DNA of 64,000 bases from positions 528,791 to 592,790 of the forward strand of contig NZ_JACHJH010000002.1 of the NCBI RefSeq assembly GCF_014203555.1, in the 5' to 3' direction. Positions 18,813-28,209 of this stretch are shown in pieces (position 1 is the first letter of the stretch; each line of letters opens with the position of its first letter). The DNA is from Streptomyces olivoverticillatus (GTDB lineage Bacteria > Actinomycetota > Actinomycetes > Streptomycetales > Streptomycetaceae). The notes under the pieces are model-generated. The model had not been told where the DNA came from. It did not search any database and saw only the letters and a program-made list of their open reading frames with translations. The translations under genes were made by a program, and so were the position numbers.

Positions 18813-20264
18813 TCAGCCCGCCCGTCCCGCCCGGCCGCGCAGCCCGACGGCCAGCAGGACGGCCACCACCGCCACGATCGCCGCGTCGACACCCAGGCCC
18901 AGCTTGATGCCGCCCAGGGTGGCCTCGGCGAAGCCCGCCCCGCCGTCCTGGAGGGAGGCGATCCGCGCCGAGGACAGGGCGCTCAGCAGCGGGATGCCGA
19001 TGGTCATGCCGACCTGCTGCGAGCTGGTGACCAGGCCCGTGGCCAGCCCCTGCTCGTGGTCGGGCAGCCCCGAGGTGGCGGTGACGCCGTAGGCGACGAT
19101 CGCCCACAGGTGCCCGAGGCAGCCCAGCGCGGCGCCGGCCAGGGCCAGCCAGGCGCCCGAATGCCGCCCGAGACCCAGCAGCGCGGCGGTGCACACCGCC
19201 TGGATCAGCATGCCGGTGACCAGCGTGTTGCGGGCCCCGATGCGCCCGATGACCCGGGGCGCGACGGCCCCCGCCAGCGCGGCCACCACGCCCTGCCCGC
19301 CGAAGACCAGGCCGGTGCGGAACGCCGAGAGCTCCAGCACCTCCTGCAGGTACAGGGTGAGCAGGAAGATGACCGTGCTCATCATCGCGAAGGTGACCAG
19401 CCCGCCCAGGTTCCCCCAGGCGACCGTGCGCCGCCGCAGCATCGGCAGCGACACCAGCGGCTCGGCGGCCCGCGACTCGATGACGACGAACGCCGCCAGC
19501 AGCCCCACACCGGCGATCAGGCCGACGATGACGTCCGTACCGCCGAAGCCGTGCTGCGCGGCGGTCGACAGGGCGTAGATCAGCGCCAGCAGCCCGCCGG
19601 TCACGGTGGCGGCGCCCGGCACGTCCATCCTCGGCCGCTCCGGACGGCGGGACTCGGTCAGCAGGCCGGGGGCCAGCGCCAGGACGACGGAGCCCGCCAC
19701 GGCCAGCAGCCCCATCGTCGAGCGCCAGCCCAGCGCGTCGGTCATCACACCGCCCAGCAGCATGCCGATGGTGAAGCCCAGCGACATCACGGTGCCGCTG
19801 ATGCCCAGCGCCCGCTCGCGCTGCGGGCCCTCGGTGAAGGTGGTGGTGAGCAGCGACATCCCGGTGGGCACGATCACCGCCGCGCCCAGCCCCTGCAGGA
19901 CCCGCCCGGCCAGGAAGGAGGCGGGGTCCCAGGCGAGCGTGGCGAGCACCGACGCCGCCGTGAAGGCGGCAAGCCCGGTCAGGAACAGCTTGCGCCGCCC
20001 GTACAGGTCGGCGATCCGGCCGAAGAGCAGCAGGAAACCGCCCGACGGCAGCGCGAAGGCGGTGACCGCCCACTGCAGGTCGGCCTGGCCCATCCCCAGG
20101 TCCTTGCCGAGGTCGGGCAGCGCGACGTTCAGGATGGAGAAGTCGAGCGCGATGATGAACTGTGCCGCGCAGAGCACCAGCAGGATGAGCTTCGCGCGGC
20201 CGGACAGGTGGGTTGCCGCTTGTGGCGGGGCCGAAGTGACGGGGGATGAGGTGTCGATCGCCAT
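18813..20264 (-). CDS. MFS drug-efflux transporter, DHA2 (14-helix) type
   Basis: The 483-residue polytopic membrane protein carries ALDFSILNVALPDLGKDLG in helix 1, LQWAVTAFALPSGGFLLLFGRIADLYGRRKLF (loop 2-3 motif G-R-x-x-D-x-x-G-R-R) and the GxxxGPxxGG-like segment TIGMLLGGVMTDALGWR in helix 5. This is the drug:proton antiporter-2 layout. The ATG at 20264 has AAGG upstream; an in-frame GTG at 20273 would add three residues. It is divergent from an XRE-type regulator, with a perfect 17-bp palindrome between them, so it is probably controlled by that regulator. Confidence 0.88.
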   Translation of the reverse strand: MAIDTSSPVTSAPPQAATHLSGRAKLILLVLCAAQFIIALDFSILNVALPDLGKDLGMGQADLQWAVTAFALPSGGFLLLFGRIADLYGRRKLFLTGLAAFTAASVLATLAWDPASFLAGRVLQGLGAAVIVPTGMSLLTTTFTEGPQRERALGISGTVMSLGFTIGMLLGGVMTDALGWRSTMGLLAVAGSVVLALAPGLLTESRRPERPRMDVPGAATVTGGLLALIYALSTAAQHGFGGTDVIVGLIAGVGLLAAFVVIESRAAEPLVSLPMLRRRTVAWGNLGGLVTFAMMSTVIFLLTLYLQEVLELSAFRTGLVFGGQGVVAALAGAVAPRVIGRIGARNTLVTGMLIQAVCTAALLGLGRHSGAWLALAGAALGCLGHLWAIVAYGVTATSGLPDHEQGLATGLVTSSQQVGMTIGIPLLSALSSARIASLQDGGAGFAEATLGGIKLGLGVDAAIVAVVAVLLAVGLRGRAGRAG

Positions 20265-20315
20265 GGTCAACACCTTCGGCCGTCCGGAACACCCGTGGGG
20301 AGATGCTGTTTATGG

Positions 20316-20332
20316 TGGTGGTCGCACCACCA
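20316..20332. promoter_or_regulatory. Palindromic operator candidate between MFS and XRE genes
   Basis: TGGTGGT-CGC-ACCACCA is a perfect 7-bp inverted repeat with a 3-base spacer. It lies in the 88-bp divergent intergenic space, 21 bases before the regulator TTG start. The likely binder is the neighbouring regulator (inference). Confidence 0.5.
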
Positions 20333-20352
20333 GGCAGGGACGAGGGGGAAGC

Positions 20353-21243
20353 TTGACGACCGCATCACCGGCCCGCAGCGCCGGGGCGCGCCGCCGCCAG
20401 GAGCTGCGCGACTTCCTGATGAGCCGCCGGGCCCGGGTCAGCCCGGCCGACGCGGGCCTGCCGGACGGCGGCGGCCGCCGCCGCACCCCGGGCCTGCGCC
20501 GCGAGGAGGTCGCCGTCCTCGCCGGGGTGGGCGCCAGTTGGTATCAGTGGCTGGAGCAGGGCCGCGACATCACCGTCTCGCCGCAGGTGCTCGACTCGGT
20601 GGCGCGCGTGCTCAGGCTGGACGAAATGGAGCGCCGCCATCTGTACGTCCTGGCCGGGCTGAACCCGCCGCTGCCGCAGACCGCCGAGTACGACCCGGAG
20701 TACCTGTGCGCGGGGCTGCACCGGCTGATCGACGCCTGGATGCCGCTCCCCTCGCACATCATGGACCCCTACTGGAACATCGTCGGCTACAACGAATCGG
20801 CCGCCCTGGTCATGGGTTTCCGCCCCGAGACCCGGCAGAACTGTCTGATCACCTTCTTCACCGACCCCGTCTACCGTTCCCGCGCCCGCAACTGGGAGGC
20901 CAACGCCGGCCGCGTCGTCGCCCAGTTCCGCGCCGCATGGTCCGAGCGGCCGGACGACGAGGGCTTCGGCCTGATCGTCGAGGAACTCTCCGGGGAGAGC
21001 GAGGAGTTCACCGACCTCTGGGCCCGGGGCGATGTGGTGCCGGGCGGCCAGCTGGTCAAGGAGATGCAGCATCCGCTGGTGGGCACCCTGGCCTTCGAGT
21101 CCACCCACCTGCGCGTCCCGGCCCGGCCGGACCTGACGATCGTCATGCACAACCCCGTCGGTGACACCGACACCGCGGCGAAGGTGGAGTGGCTGACCTC
21201 TCCCGAGGGCCGGCGGGGCGGCATGTACTCGGTGGCCGGCTGA
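20353..21243 (+). CDS. XRE-family regulator with MmyB-like ligand-binding domain
   Basis: The 296-residue protein has an N-terminal helix-turn-helix domain (RRTPGLRREEVAVLAGVGASWYQWLEQGRDITVSPQVLDSVARVL split over about 38-85) and a C-terminal PAS-like MmyB ligand-binding domain (WNIVGYNESAALVMGF onward). This class often controls an adjacent oxidoreductase or efflux gene, here the divergent MFS pump. The start is a TTG at 20353 with GAGGGGGAA upstream; earlier in-frame codons lie across the promoter. A second regulator of the same family, also divergent from an MFS pump, lies at 41948. Confidence 0.87.
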   Translation: MTTASPARSAGARRRQELRDFLMSRRARVSPADAGLPDGGGRRRTPGLRREEVAVLAGVGASWYQWLEQGRDITVSPQVLDSVARVLRLDEMERRHLYVLAGLNPPLPQTAEYDPEYLCAGLHRLIDAWMPLPSHIMDPYWNIVGYNESAALVMGFRPETRQNCLITFFTDPVYRSRARNWEANAGRVVAQFRAAWSERPDDEGFGLIVEELSGESEEFTDLWARGDVVPGGQLVKEMQHPLVGTLAFESTHLRVPARPDLTIVMHNPVGDTDTAAKVEWLTSPEGRRGGMYSVAG

Positions 21244-21276
21244 GGGCGGGCCGCGGCGCGCGCCTATGCTCCGGGT

Positions 21277-21630
21277 ATGACCGACAACACCGCGCTCGGC
21301 CCCGAGGACCGCAAGCTCATCACGCTCGCCCGCGCCACTCGCGCCCGCAACGCCGTGCCGGAGGGCGCGGCCGTGCGCGACGAGACGGGGCGCACCTACG
21401 TCGCCGGGACCGTCGGCCTGGCCTCGCTGCGGCTCAGCGCGCTGCAGACCGCGGTGGCGATGGCGGTGGCCGGCGGTGCGAAGTCGCTGGAGGCGGCCGC
21501 GGTCGTCTCCGAGGCGTCCTCGGTCGCGGACGCGGACCGCGCGGCCGTACGGGACCTGGGCGGGCCGGACACCCCGGTGCTGCTCGCCGGGACGGACGGC
21601 ACCCCGGGCCCGGTGGTCACGGCGGGCTGA
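21277..21630 (+). CDS. Cytidine-deaminase-like fold protein lacking zinc ligands
   Basis: The 117-residue protein matches the cytidine deaminase fold in its first half: VPEGAAVRDETGRTYVAGTVGLASLRLSALQTAVAMAVAGGA follows the usual GAA-x-G-R-x-[FY]-G-x-N-x-E-N-A-S-x-x-x-x-x-C-A-E-x-x-A pattern. The catalytic positions (H/C-A-E and P-C-x-x-C) are missing, and the protein contains no Cys and no His at all. It therefore cannot hold the catalytic zinc in the normal way. It sits 57 bases upstream of era on the same strand. Confidence 0.75.
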   Translation: MTDNTALGPEDRKLITLARATRARNAVPEGAAVRDETGRTYVAGTVGLASLRLSALQTAVAMAVAGGAKSLEAAAVVSEASSVADADRAAVRDLGGPDTPVLLAGTDGTPGPVVTAG

Positions 21631-21687
21631 GGGCCGGGCGGCCCCTGCTGGTCGGCGGGTGCCGGTGGATCGGGGAGAATATGGGGC

Positions 21688-22629
21688 ATGGATAGAGCTT
21701 CCTCCCCCTCCCAGGCCCCTCACCGCGCGGGCTTCGCGTGCTTCGTCGGCCGCCCCAACGCGGGCAAGTCGACCCTGACCAACGCGCTGGTGGGGACGAA
21801 GGTCGCGATCACCTCCAACCGGCCGCAGACCACCCGGCACACCGTGCGCGGCATCGTGCACCGGCCGGACGCCCAGCTCGTGCTGGTGGACACCCCCGGT
21901 CTGCACAAGCCGCGCACCCTGCTGGGCGAGCGGCTCAACGACGTCGTGCGCACCACCTGGGCCGAGGTCGACGTGATCGGCTTCTGCCTGCCCGCCGACC
22001 AGAAGCTCGGTCCGGGCGACCGCTTCATCGCGAGCGAGCTCGCGGGCATCAAGAAGACGCCGAAGATCGCCATCGTCACCAAGACGGACCTGGTCGACTC
22101 CAAGACGCTCGCCGAGCAGCTGATCGCCATCCAGCAGCTGGGCGAGGAGCTGGGCATCCAGTGGGCGGAGATCGTCCCGGTCTCGGCCGTGGGCGACAAG
22201 CAGGTCTCCCTGCTGGCGGACCTGATCGCGCCGATGCTGCCGGAGAGCCCGCCGCTCTACCCCGAGGGCGACCTGACCGACGAGCCGGAGCAGGTCATGG
22301 TGGCCGAGTTGATCCGCGAGGCCGCCCTGGAGGGCGTCCGCGACGAGCTGCCGCACTCCATCGCCGTGGTGGTCGAGGAGATGCTGCCCCGCGAGGACCG
22401 CCCCAAGGACAAGCCGCTCCTCGACATCCACGCCAACCTCTACATCGAGCGCCCCAGCCAGAAGGGCATCATCATCGGCCCCAAGGGCGCCCGCCTCAAA
22501 GAGGTCGGCATGAAGTCCCGCAAGCACATCGAGGCACTGCTCGGTACCCCGGTCTACCTCGATCTGCATGTGAAGGTCGCGAAGGACTGGCAGCGGGACC
22601 CGAAGCAGCTGCGGAAGCTGGGATTCTAA
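21688..22629 (+). CDS. era: GTPase Era (30S assembly)
   Basis: The 313-residue protein has G1 GRPNAGKS at 21-28, G2 TTRHTVRG, G3 DTPGLHKP and G4 TKTD, followed by a KH domain with the diagnostic GPKGARLKEVG near 271-281. Era binds the 3' end of 16S rRNA and helps mature the small subunit, linking it functionally to ybeY and phoH upstream. Length is standard. Confidence 0.97.
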   Translation: MDRASSPSQAPHRAGFACFVGRPNAGKSTLTNALVGTKVAITSNRPQTTRHTVRGIVHRPDAQLVLVDTPGLHKPRTLLGERLNDVVRTTWAEVDVIGFCLPADQKLGPGDRFIASELAGIKKTPKIAIVTKTDLVDSKTLAEQLIAIQQLGEELGIQWAEIVPVSAVGDKQVSLLADLIAPMLPESPPLYPEGDLTDEPEQVMVAELIREAALEGVRDELPHSIAVVVEEMLPREDRPKDKPLLDIHANLYIERPSQKGIIIGPKGARLKEVGMKSRKHIEALLGTPVYLDLHVKVAKDWQRDPKQLRKLGF

Positions 22630-22644
22630 GCCGGAAAGAGGGGC

Positions 22645-22911
22645 TTACGCGCCTTCTTTGAGCACTGTGCGGATCAGTTCGCGCTGTTCCTGGGTGAGGT
22701 GGGGGTCCGCGAGGTGGACCGAGCGGCCGTCCACGTCGATGACGTAGCGGAAGCCGTCCGGCACGCCCCTGGACCCGCTCTCCCGGCCGGGCGCGAGCGC
22801 CCGGTGGGCGAGGGCCTCCAGGTGCGTCGCGTCGGGCCGGCCGCAGGTGTCCAGCTCGGCCCGGCGCTCGATGCCGGCGAAACCGCCGGTACGGGTGATG
22901 ACGATACGCAT
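22645..22911 (-). CDS. Emfourin-type protealysin inhibitor
   Basis: The 88-residue protein begins MRIVITRTGGFAGIERRAELDT, the strand-loop pattern of emfourin, the small inhibitor encoded next to protealysin-like M4 proteases. It continues with a central helix region and PDGFRYVIDVDGRSVHL, then a C-terminal helix (LTQEQRELIRTVLKEGA). It is encoded 39 bases downstream of the M4 protease on the same strand, which strongly supports the assignment. It presumably blocks the protease active site inside the cell; that is family knowledge. Confidence 0.85.
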   Translation of the reverse strand: MRIVITRTGGFAGIERRAELDTCGRPDATHLEALAHRALAPGRESGSRGVPDGFRYVIDVDGRSVHLADPHLTQEQRELIRTVLKEGA

Positions 22912-22950
22912 GGGGTCATCCCTACCCCGCCCGCACCGCTCTACGGGTGC

Positions 22951-24006
22951 CTATGCCGCGGCCACCCCCACCTGGCTCCAGGCCTTGAGCACGGACTGGG
23001 CCGCGTCGCCGTCGCCGTAGAGGGTCCGGGCCGTGGCCACGGTCAGCCGGGCGAACTCCGCGAAGTCGGCTGTGCTGCGCAGCTGCCCGCCGGTCAGGGT
23101 GTCGTACCAGATCTTTCCGGCGCGGTCCCAGGCGTTGCCGCCGAGGGCGGTGGCCAGCAGGTAGAAGGCGTGGTTCGGGATGCCGGAATTGATGTGGACG
23201 CCGCCGTTGTCGCGGTTGGTGCGCACGAAGTCGTCCATGGTGGCGGGCTGCGGGTCCTTGCCCAGCACGGGGTCGTTGTAGGCGGTACCCGGGGACTTCA
23301 TGGAGCGCAGGGCGGTGCCGGCGACGTGCGGGGCGAGCAGGCCGGAGCCGATGAGCCAGTCGGCCCGGTCGGCGGTCTGGCCGAGGGCGTACTGCTTGAT
23401 CAGTGAGCCGAAGACGTCGGAAACGGACTCGTTGAGCGCCCCGGACTGGCCGTAGTACTCCAGGTTGGCCGTGTGCTGGGTGACGCCGTGGGTCAGTTCG
23501 TGGCCGATGACGTCCACGGGGAGGGTGAAGTCGAGGAAGAGGTCGCCGTCCCCGTCGCCGAAGACCATCTGCTCGCCGTCCCAGAAGGCGTTGTCGTACT
23601 TCTGGCCGTAGTGGACGGAGGCGTTCAGCGGCATTCCCGAGCCGTCGATGGAGTGCCGGCCGTACACCTTGAAGTAGAAGTCGAACGTGGCGCCGAGCCC
23701 GGCGTTGGCACGGTTGACCGTCGCGTCCTTGGAGGGCGCGGCTCCTTCGGTGTGCACCTTGGCGCCGGGCAGCTGCTCCACGTGCCCGGAGTCGAAGATC
23801 GTGCGCTGCGGCTTCTCGGAGGGGGTGCCGGCGGCCGAGTCCAGCGGGCGCAGCGCGGTGACCCGGCGGCGGGTGCGCAGGGCACCGTCGTGTTCGAGGG
23901 TGCGGCGGGCGGGCTCGAAGAAGCGTGGGTCTTCGGCCTGGGCGAGCTTGTCGAGGACGTGCGGCGGCACGATGGTGCAGAAGATCTGATTCTCGGTGGG
24001 GTTCAT
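22951..24006 (-). CDS. Protealysin-like M4 metalloprotease
   Basis: The 351-residue protein has the thermolysin-family zinc site HELTH at 169-173, third ligand Glu in ALNESVSDVFG near 193, and VHINSGIPNHAFY with the catalytic His region. The N-terminal IVPPHVLDKLAQ near 12-23 is the short prosegment motif of protealysin-type enzymes. There is no signal peptide, as in other protealysins, which act intracellularly or leave by unclear routes. The start ATG at 24006 is the last Met before the conserved prosegment. Its inhibitor gene follows directly. Confidence 0.93.
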   Translation of the reverse strand: MNPTENQIFCTIVPPHVLDKLAQAEDPRFFEPARRTLEHDGALRTRRRVTALRPLDSAAGTPSEKPQRTIFDSGHVEQLPGAKVHTEGAAPSKDATVNRANAGLGATFDFYFKVYGRHSIDGSGMPLNASVHYGQKYDNAFWDGEQMVFGDGDGDLFLDFTLPVDVIGHELTHGVTQHTANLEYYGQSGALNESVSDVFGSLIKQYALGQTADRADWLIGSGLLAPHVAGTALRSMKSPGTAYNDPVLGKDPQPATMDDFVRTNRDNGGVHINSGIPNHAFYLLATALGGNAWDRAGKIWYDTLTGGQLRSTADFAEFARLTVATARTLYGDGDAAQSVLKAWSQVGVAAA

Positions 24007-24181
24007 GGCGTGCAATGTGGCATCAGCCCCGGGGGCTGTCACTCCCGGACGGCGGGATTCATGAATTTGAGTGGTCGGGTTCCTCTCCCGGCCTCCCCCA
24101 GCTACCGCTGGGGGTGCCCCCGTTCCGCATGCTGGAACGGTCCGCCGCGTCCCGTCCGCCTCGGCTAAGGTGCGATGCACC

Positions 24182-26109
<1,928 letters not shown>

Positions 26110-26137
26110 ACCGCGGGGCGATTGCACCGTCAACAAC

Positions 26138-26177
26138 GCGCCGCCGAAAACACCGCATCCGGTGGGCTCGGCGGCGC
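26138..26177 (+). terminator. leuA terminator
   Basis: GCGCCGCCGA (26138-26147) pairs with TCGGCGGCGC (26168-26177), and inside it CACCG (26151-26155) pairs with CGGTG (26160-26164). This is a strong stacked hairpin 29 bases after the leuA stop. Confidence 0.7.
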
Positions 26178-26215
26178 CCTTCCCCGGCAGCCGCCCGAAC
26201 TCCGCGCACGAGGTA

Positions 26216-26245
26216 CTGACGCCGCATCACCGATGTGGCTAACAT
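26216..26245 (+). promoter_or_regulatory. Promoter candidate for the TerB-like gene
   Basis: CTGACG (26216-26221), an 18-base spacer and TAACAT (26240-26245) form a fair sigma-70-type promoter, about 40 bases before the GGGAGGT ribosome site of the next gene. Confidence 0.45.
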
Positions 26246-26292
26246 CACGTCAACGCGGCGACGAGGCCGCGGCGTTAGGGAGGTGCGCCGTG

Positions 26293-27015
26293 ATGCACGC
26301 GCAAGGCCGACACAGCCCGGACCGGCGTGTGGTGGGCGTACGCACCGTATGGCGCACGGTCGGTGACGGCGAGTTCTTCTGCCCCGGCTGCGGAGGTGAC
26401 CGCAACTACCACCGCCGTACGGGCCGGCGCCGCCTTGTCGTGTTCGGCGTGCCCCTGCTGCCGCGCGGCCCGGTGGGGCCGATCGTCGAGTGCACCGCCT
26501 GCCGCTGCCGCTACGCGATGGACGTCCTGGACCACCCGACGACCACCCGCTTCTCCGCGATGCTGCGCGATGCCGTGCACACGGTGGCCCTCGCCGTCCT
26601 CGCCGCGGGCGGCACCGAAGCCCGCACCGTGCGCAGGGCCGCGGTGGGCGCCGTACGGGCGGCGGGCTTCGCCGACTGCAGCGAGGAGCAGCTCGTCACA
26701 CTGATCGAGGCGCTCGCCGCCGACACCGGCCGCCTCCCGGGGCGCTACGCCTCGCCGCCGGGCACCGGGCCGGGCGGCTTCGACCCCTGCGGCACCGCCC
26801 TGGCCATCGAGCTGCACGAGGCGCTGGAGCCGCTGGCCCCGCACCTGGCCCCGGCCGGGCGCGAGTCCATCCTGCTCCAGGGCGCCCGGATCGCCCTCGC
26901 GGACGGGCCCTACCGGCCCGCGGAGCGCGAGGTGCTGGCGACGGTGGGACGCGCCCTGATGCTGCGCCCGGAAGACACCGAACGGCTGCTGGCGGCGGCC
27001 CGCACGCCCTCCTGA
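26293..27015 (+). CDS. TerB-like protein with N-terminal zinc ribbon
   Basis: The 240-residue protein has a zinc ribbon at the N-terminus: FCPGCGGDRNYHRR and CTACRC supply two CxxC pairs. It is followed by an all-helical domain with the TerB pattern (ILLQGARIALADGPYRPAEREVLATVGRALML near the C-terminus). TerB domains occur in tellurite and stress-response proteins of unclear mechanism. The strong GGGAGGT eight bases upstream selects the ATG at 26293 rather than the GTG three bases earlier. It converges with the peptide-glycosyltransferase operon. Confidence 0.8.
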   Translation: MHAQGRHSPDRRVVGVRTVWRTVGDGEFFCPGCGGDRNYHRRTGRRRLVVFGVPLLPRGPVGPIVECTACRCRYAMDVLDHPTTTRFSAMLRDAVHTVALAVLAAGGTEARTVRRAAVGAVRAAGFADCSEEQLVTLIEALAADTGRLPGRYASPPGTGPGGFDPCGTALAIELHEALEPLAPHLAPAGRESILLQGARIALADGPYRPAEREVLATVGRALMLRPEDTERLLAAARTPS

Positions 27016-27043
27016 GGGCGGCCACCGCCGGGGCCGGCTCCGG

Positions 27044-27985
27044 TCAGTCCTCCGGAACCGGCCTGCCGATCTGATCGCGCAGGTCGAAGCGGCGTACGAA
27101 CCACGCGAAGCCGTGCGGAAGCGTCGCCGCCAGCTCCTCGCGGCGGCGCCAGGCGCCGCGCTCCTCCAGCATGACCAGCGCCTCGCGGATGTGGTCCGGG
27201 AACTCCAGGGCGTGCAGCCGCACCATCTCCAGGATCATCGACTCCGGCAGATGGGCCGTGCCGAAGCGCAGACAGTTGTGGACCATCGCGGTGCGCGCCG
27301 CGCCGACGAACGAGGCCACCTCCTCCTTGGGCTTGAACCGGTGCGTGATCTCGATGTCGGCGGTGTGCACGATCTCGGCCCCGGCCCGCCACGCCCGGAC
27401 GCTGAACTCGGGCTCGAACCCGCCGTAGTGCACCATCCCCTCGTCGTAGCCGCCGAGGCGGGTGAAGAGCGCGCGCTCGACGACCGTGCCGGCCGAGGAC
27501 GCGACCTGGACCTGCCGGTCATGGGGAGCGGGGTCGGGGACAGTCGTGTTCCAGCGCGTGCCCATGTACGGGACGATCAGGCGGCAGCCGTGGCCGCGCC
27601 AGGCCGAGGAGCTGTCCAGGATGGTGACGGACAGGATCCGCCCGGGGGCGAGCAGCCGCTCGGCCGCGCGGTCCCAGCCGTCGGAGAAGCGGGTGTGCGC
27701 GTCCGTCACGAACAGCACCCGGCCCCGGGCGTGCCGGGCGGCCAGGTTGCGGGCGGCGCCCACGCCGAGGTGTCGATCGGACCGGACGACCGTCGTACGG
27801 CGCCGGGCCGCAGCGTCGGTGACGCTCGGCCGTCGCTCGGGCGCCGAGCAGTCGTCCACGACGACGAACTCGACACCGTCCGGCCCGGCGGCGGCGTCCA
27901 GGGCCGAGGCGATGGTCGCCCCGGCTCTGTCGCCCTCGTCCCGCGCGGGCAGGACCACGCTGATCCCGGGCGGAGCGGCCCTCAC
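27044..27985 (-). CDS. GT2/GT27-like glycosyltransferase, candidate peptide O-glycosyltransferase
   Basis: The 313-residue soluble GT-A protein has SVVLPARDEGDRAGATIASAL at the N-terminus and VVVDDCS at 41-47. In place of the usual DxD it has D95-A96-H97 (VTDAHTRFSDGW), and later GGYDEGM (178-184), YGGFEPEFSVRAWRAG (187-202) and THRFK with His215. This ordered set, D-x-H ... Y-D-x-G-M-x-x-[WY]-G-G-x-[EN]-x-E-x-S-x-R-x-W-x-x-G ... H-x-F, is the hallmark of polypeptide GalNAc-transferases, where D-x-H and the late His bind manganese. The start is GTG at 27985, overlapping the stop of the precursor-like peptide gene by four bases. Acting on that peptide is the natural inference. Donor sugar unknown. 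Confidence 0.8.
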   Translation of the reverse strand: MRAAPPGISVVLPARDEGDRAGATIASALDAAAGPDGVEFVVVDDCSAPERRPSVTDAAARRRTTVVRSDRHLGVGAARNLAARHARGRVLFVTDAHTRFSDGWDRAAERLLAPGRILSVTILDSSSAWRGHGCRLIVPYMGTRWNTTVPDPAPHDRQVQVASSAGTVVERALFTRLGGYDEGMVHYGGFEPEFSVRAWRAGAEIVHTADIEITHRFKPKEEVASFVGAARTAMVHNCLRFGTAHLPESMILEMVRLHALEFPDHIREALVMLEERGAWRRREELAATLPHGFAWFVRRFDLRDQIGRPVPED

Positions 27986-28209
27986 CAGCCGAAGCCGCCG
28001 GTGATGGTGATGGTGTGCAGGGTGATCGTCGAGAGCGCGAGCCCGCCCGGCGTCCGCGGAGCCAGCTGCTCCGCCTGCGCCAGCCGGTCGTGCTCGTCGG
28101 GGGACAGGCCGAAGCGGTCGGCCAGGGCCTGGGTGTCGTCGCGCAGCTCGCGCAGGGTGGCGGGGTCCTCGGCCGCCGCCAGCATGATCTGCCGCAGTTT
28201 CTGGCTCAT
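27982..28209 (-). CDS. Precursor-like peptide with Thr-rich C-terminus (putative RiPP/glycopeptide substrate)
   Basis: The 75-residue product starts at ATG 28209, which overlaps the upstream stop (ATGA). Residues 1-50 are a charged helical region (LRQIMLAAAEDPATLREL, then ADRFGLSPDEHDRLAQAEQ) resembling Nif11/LigA-like leader regions of natural-product precursors. Then comes PRTPGG (51-56) and a tail LALSTITLHTITITGGFGW (57-75), with Ser60 and Thr61, 63, 66, 68 and 70 alternating with hydrophobic residues. The tail is quite unlike a globular protein and ends in an aromatic GGFGW. The gene is wedged between a sugar-nucleotide enzyme and a peptide-glycosyltransferase-like gene, with 4-base overlaps on both sides. 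A modified peptide product is inferred; no protease or exporter is adjacent. Confidence 0.75.
   Translation of the reverse strand: MSQKLRQIMLAAAEDPATLRELRDDTQALADRFGLSPDEHDRLAQAEQLAPRTPGGLALSTITLHTITITGGFGW

Noticed and set aside
21277..21630. Annotation as an active cytidine deaminase
   Set aside because: No Cys or His occurs in the protein, so the catalytic zinc site cannot form.
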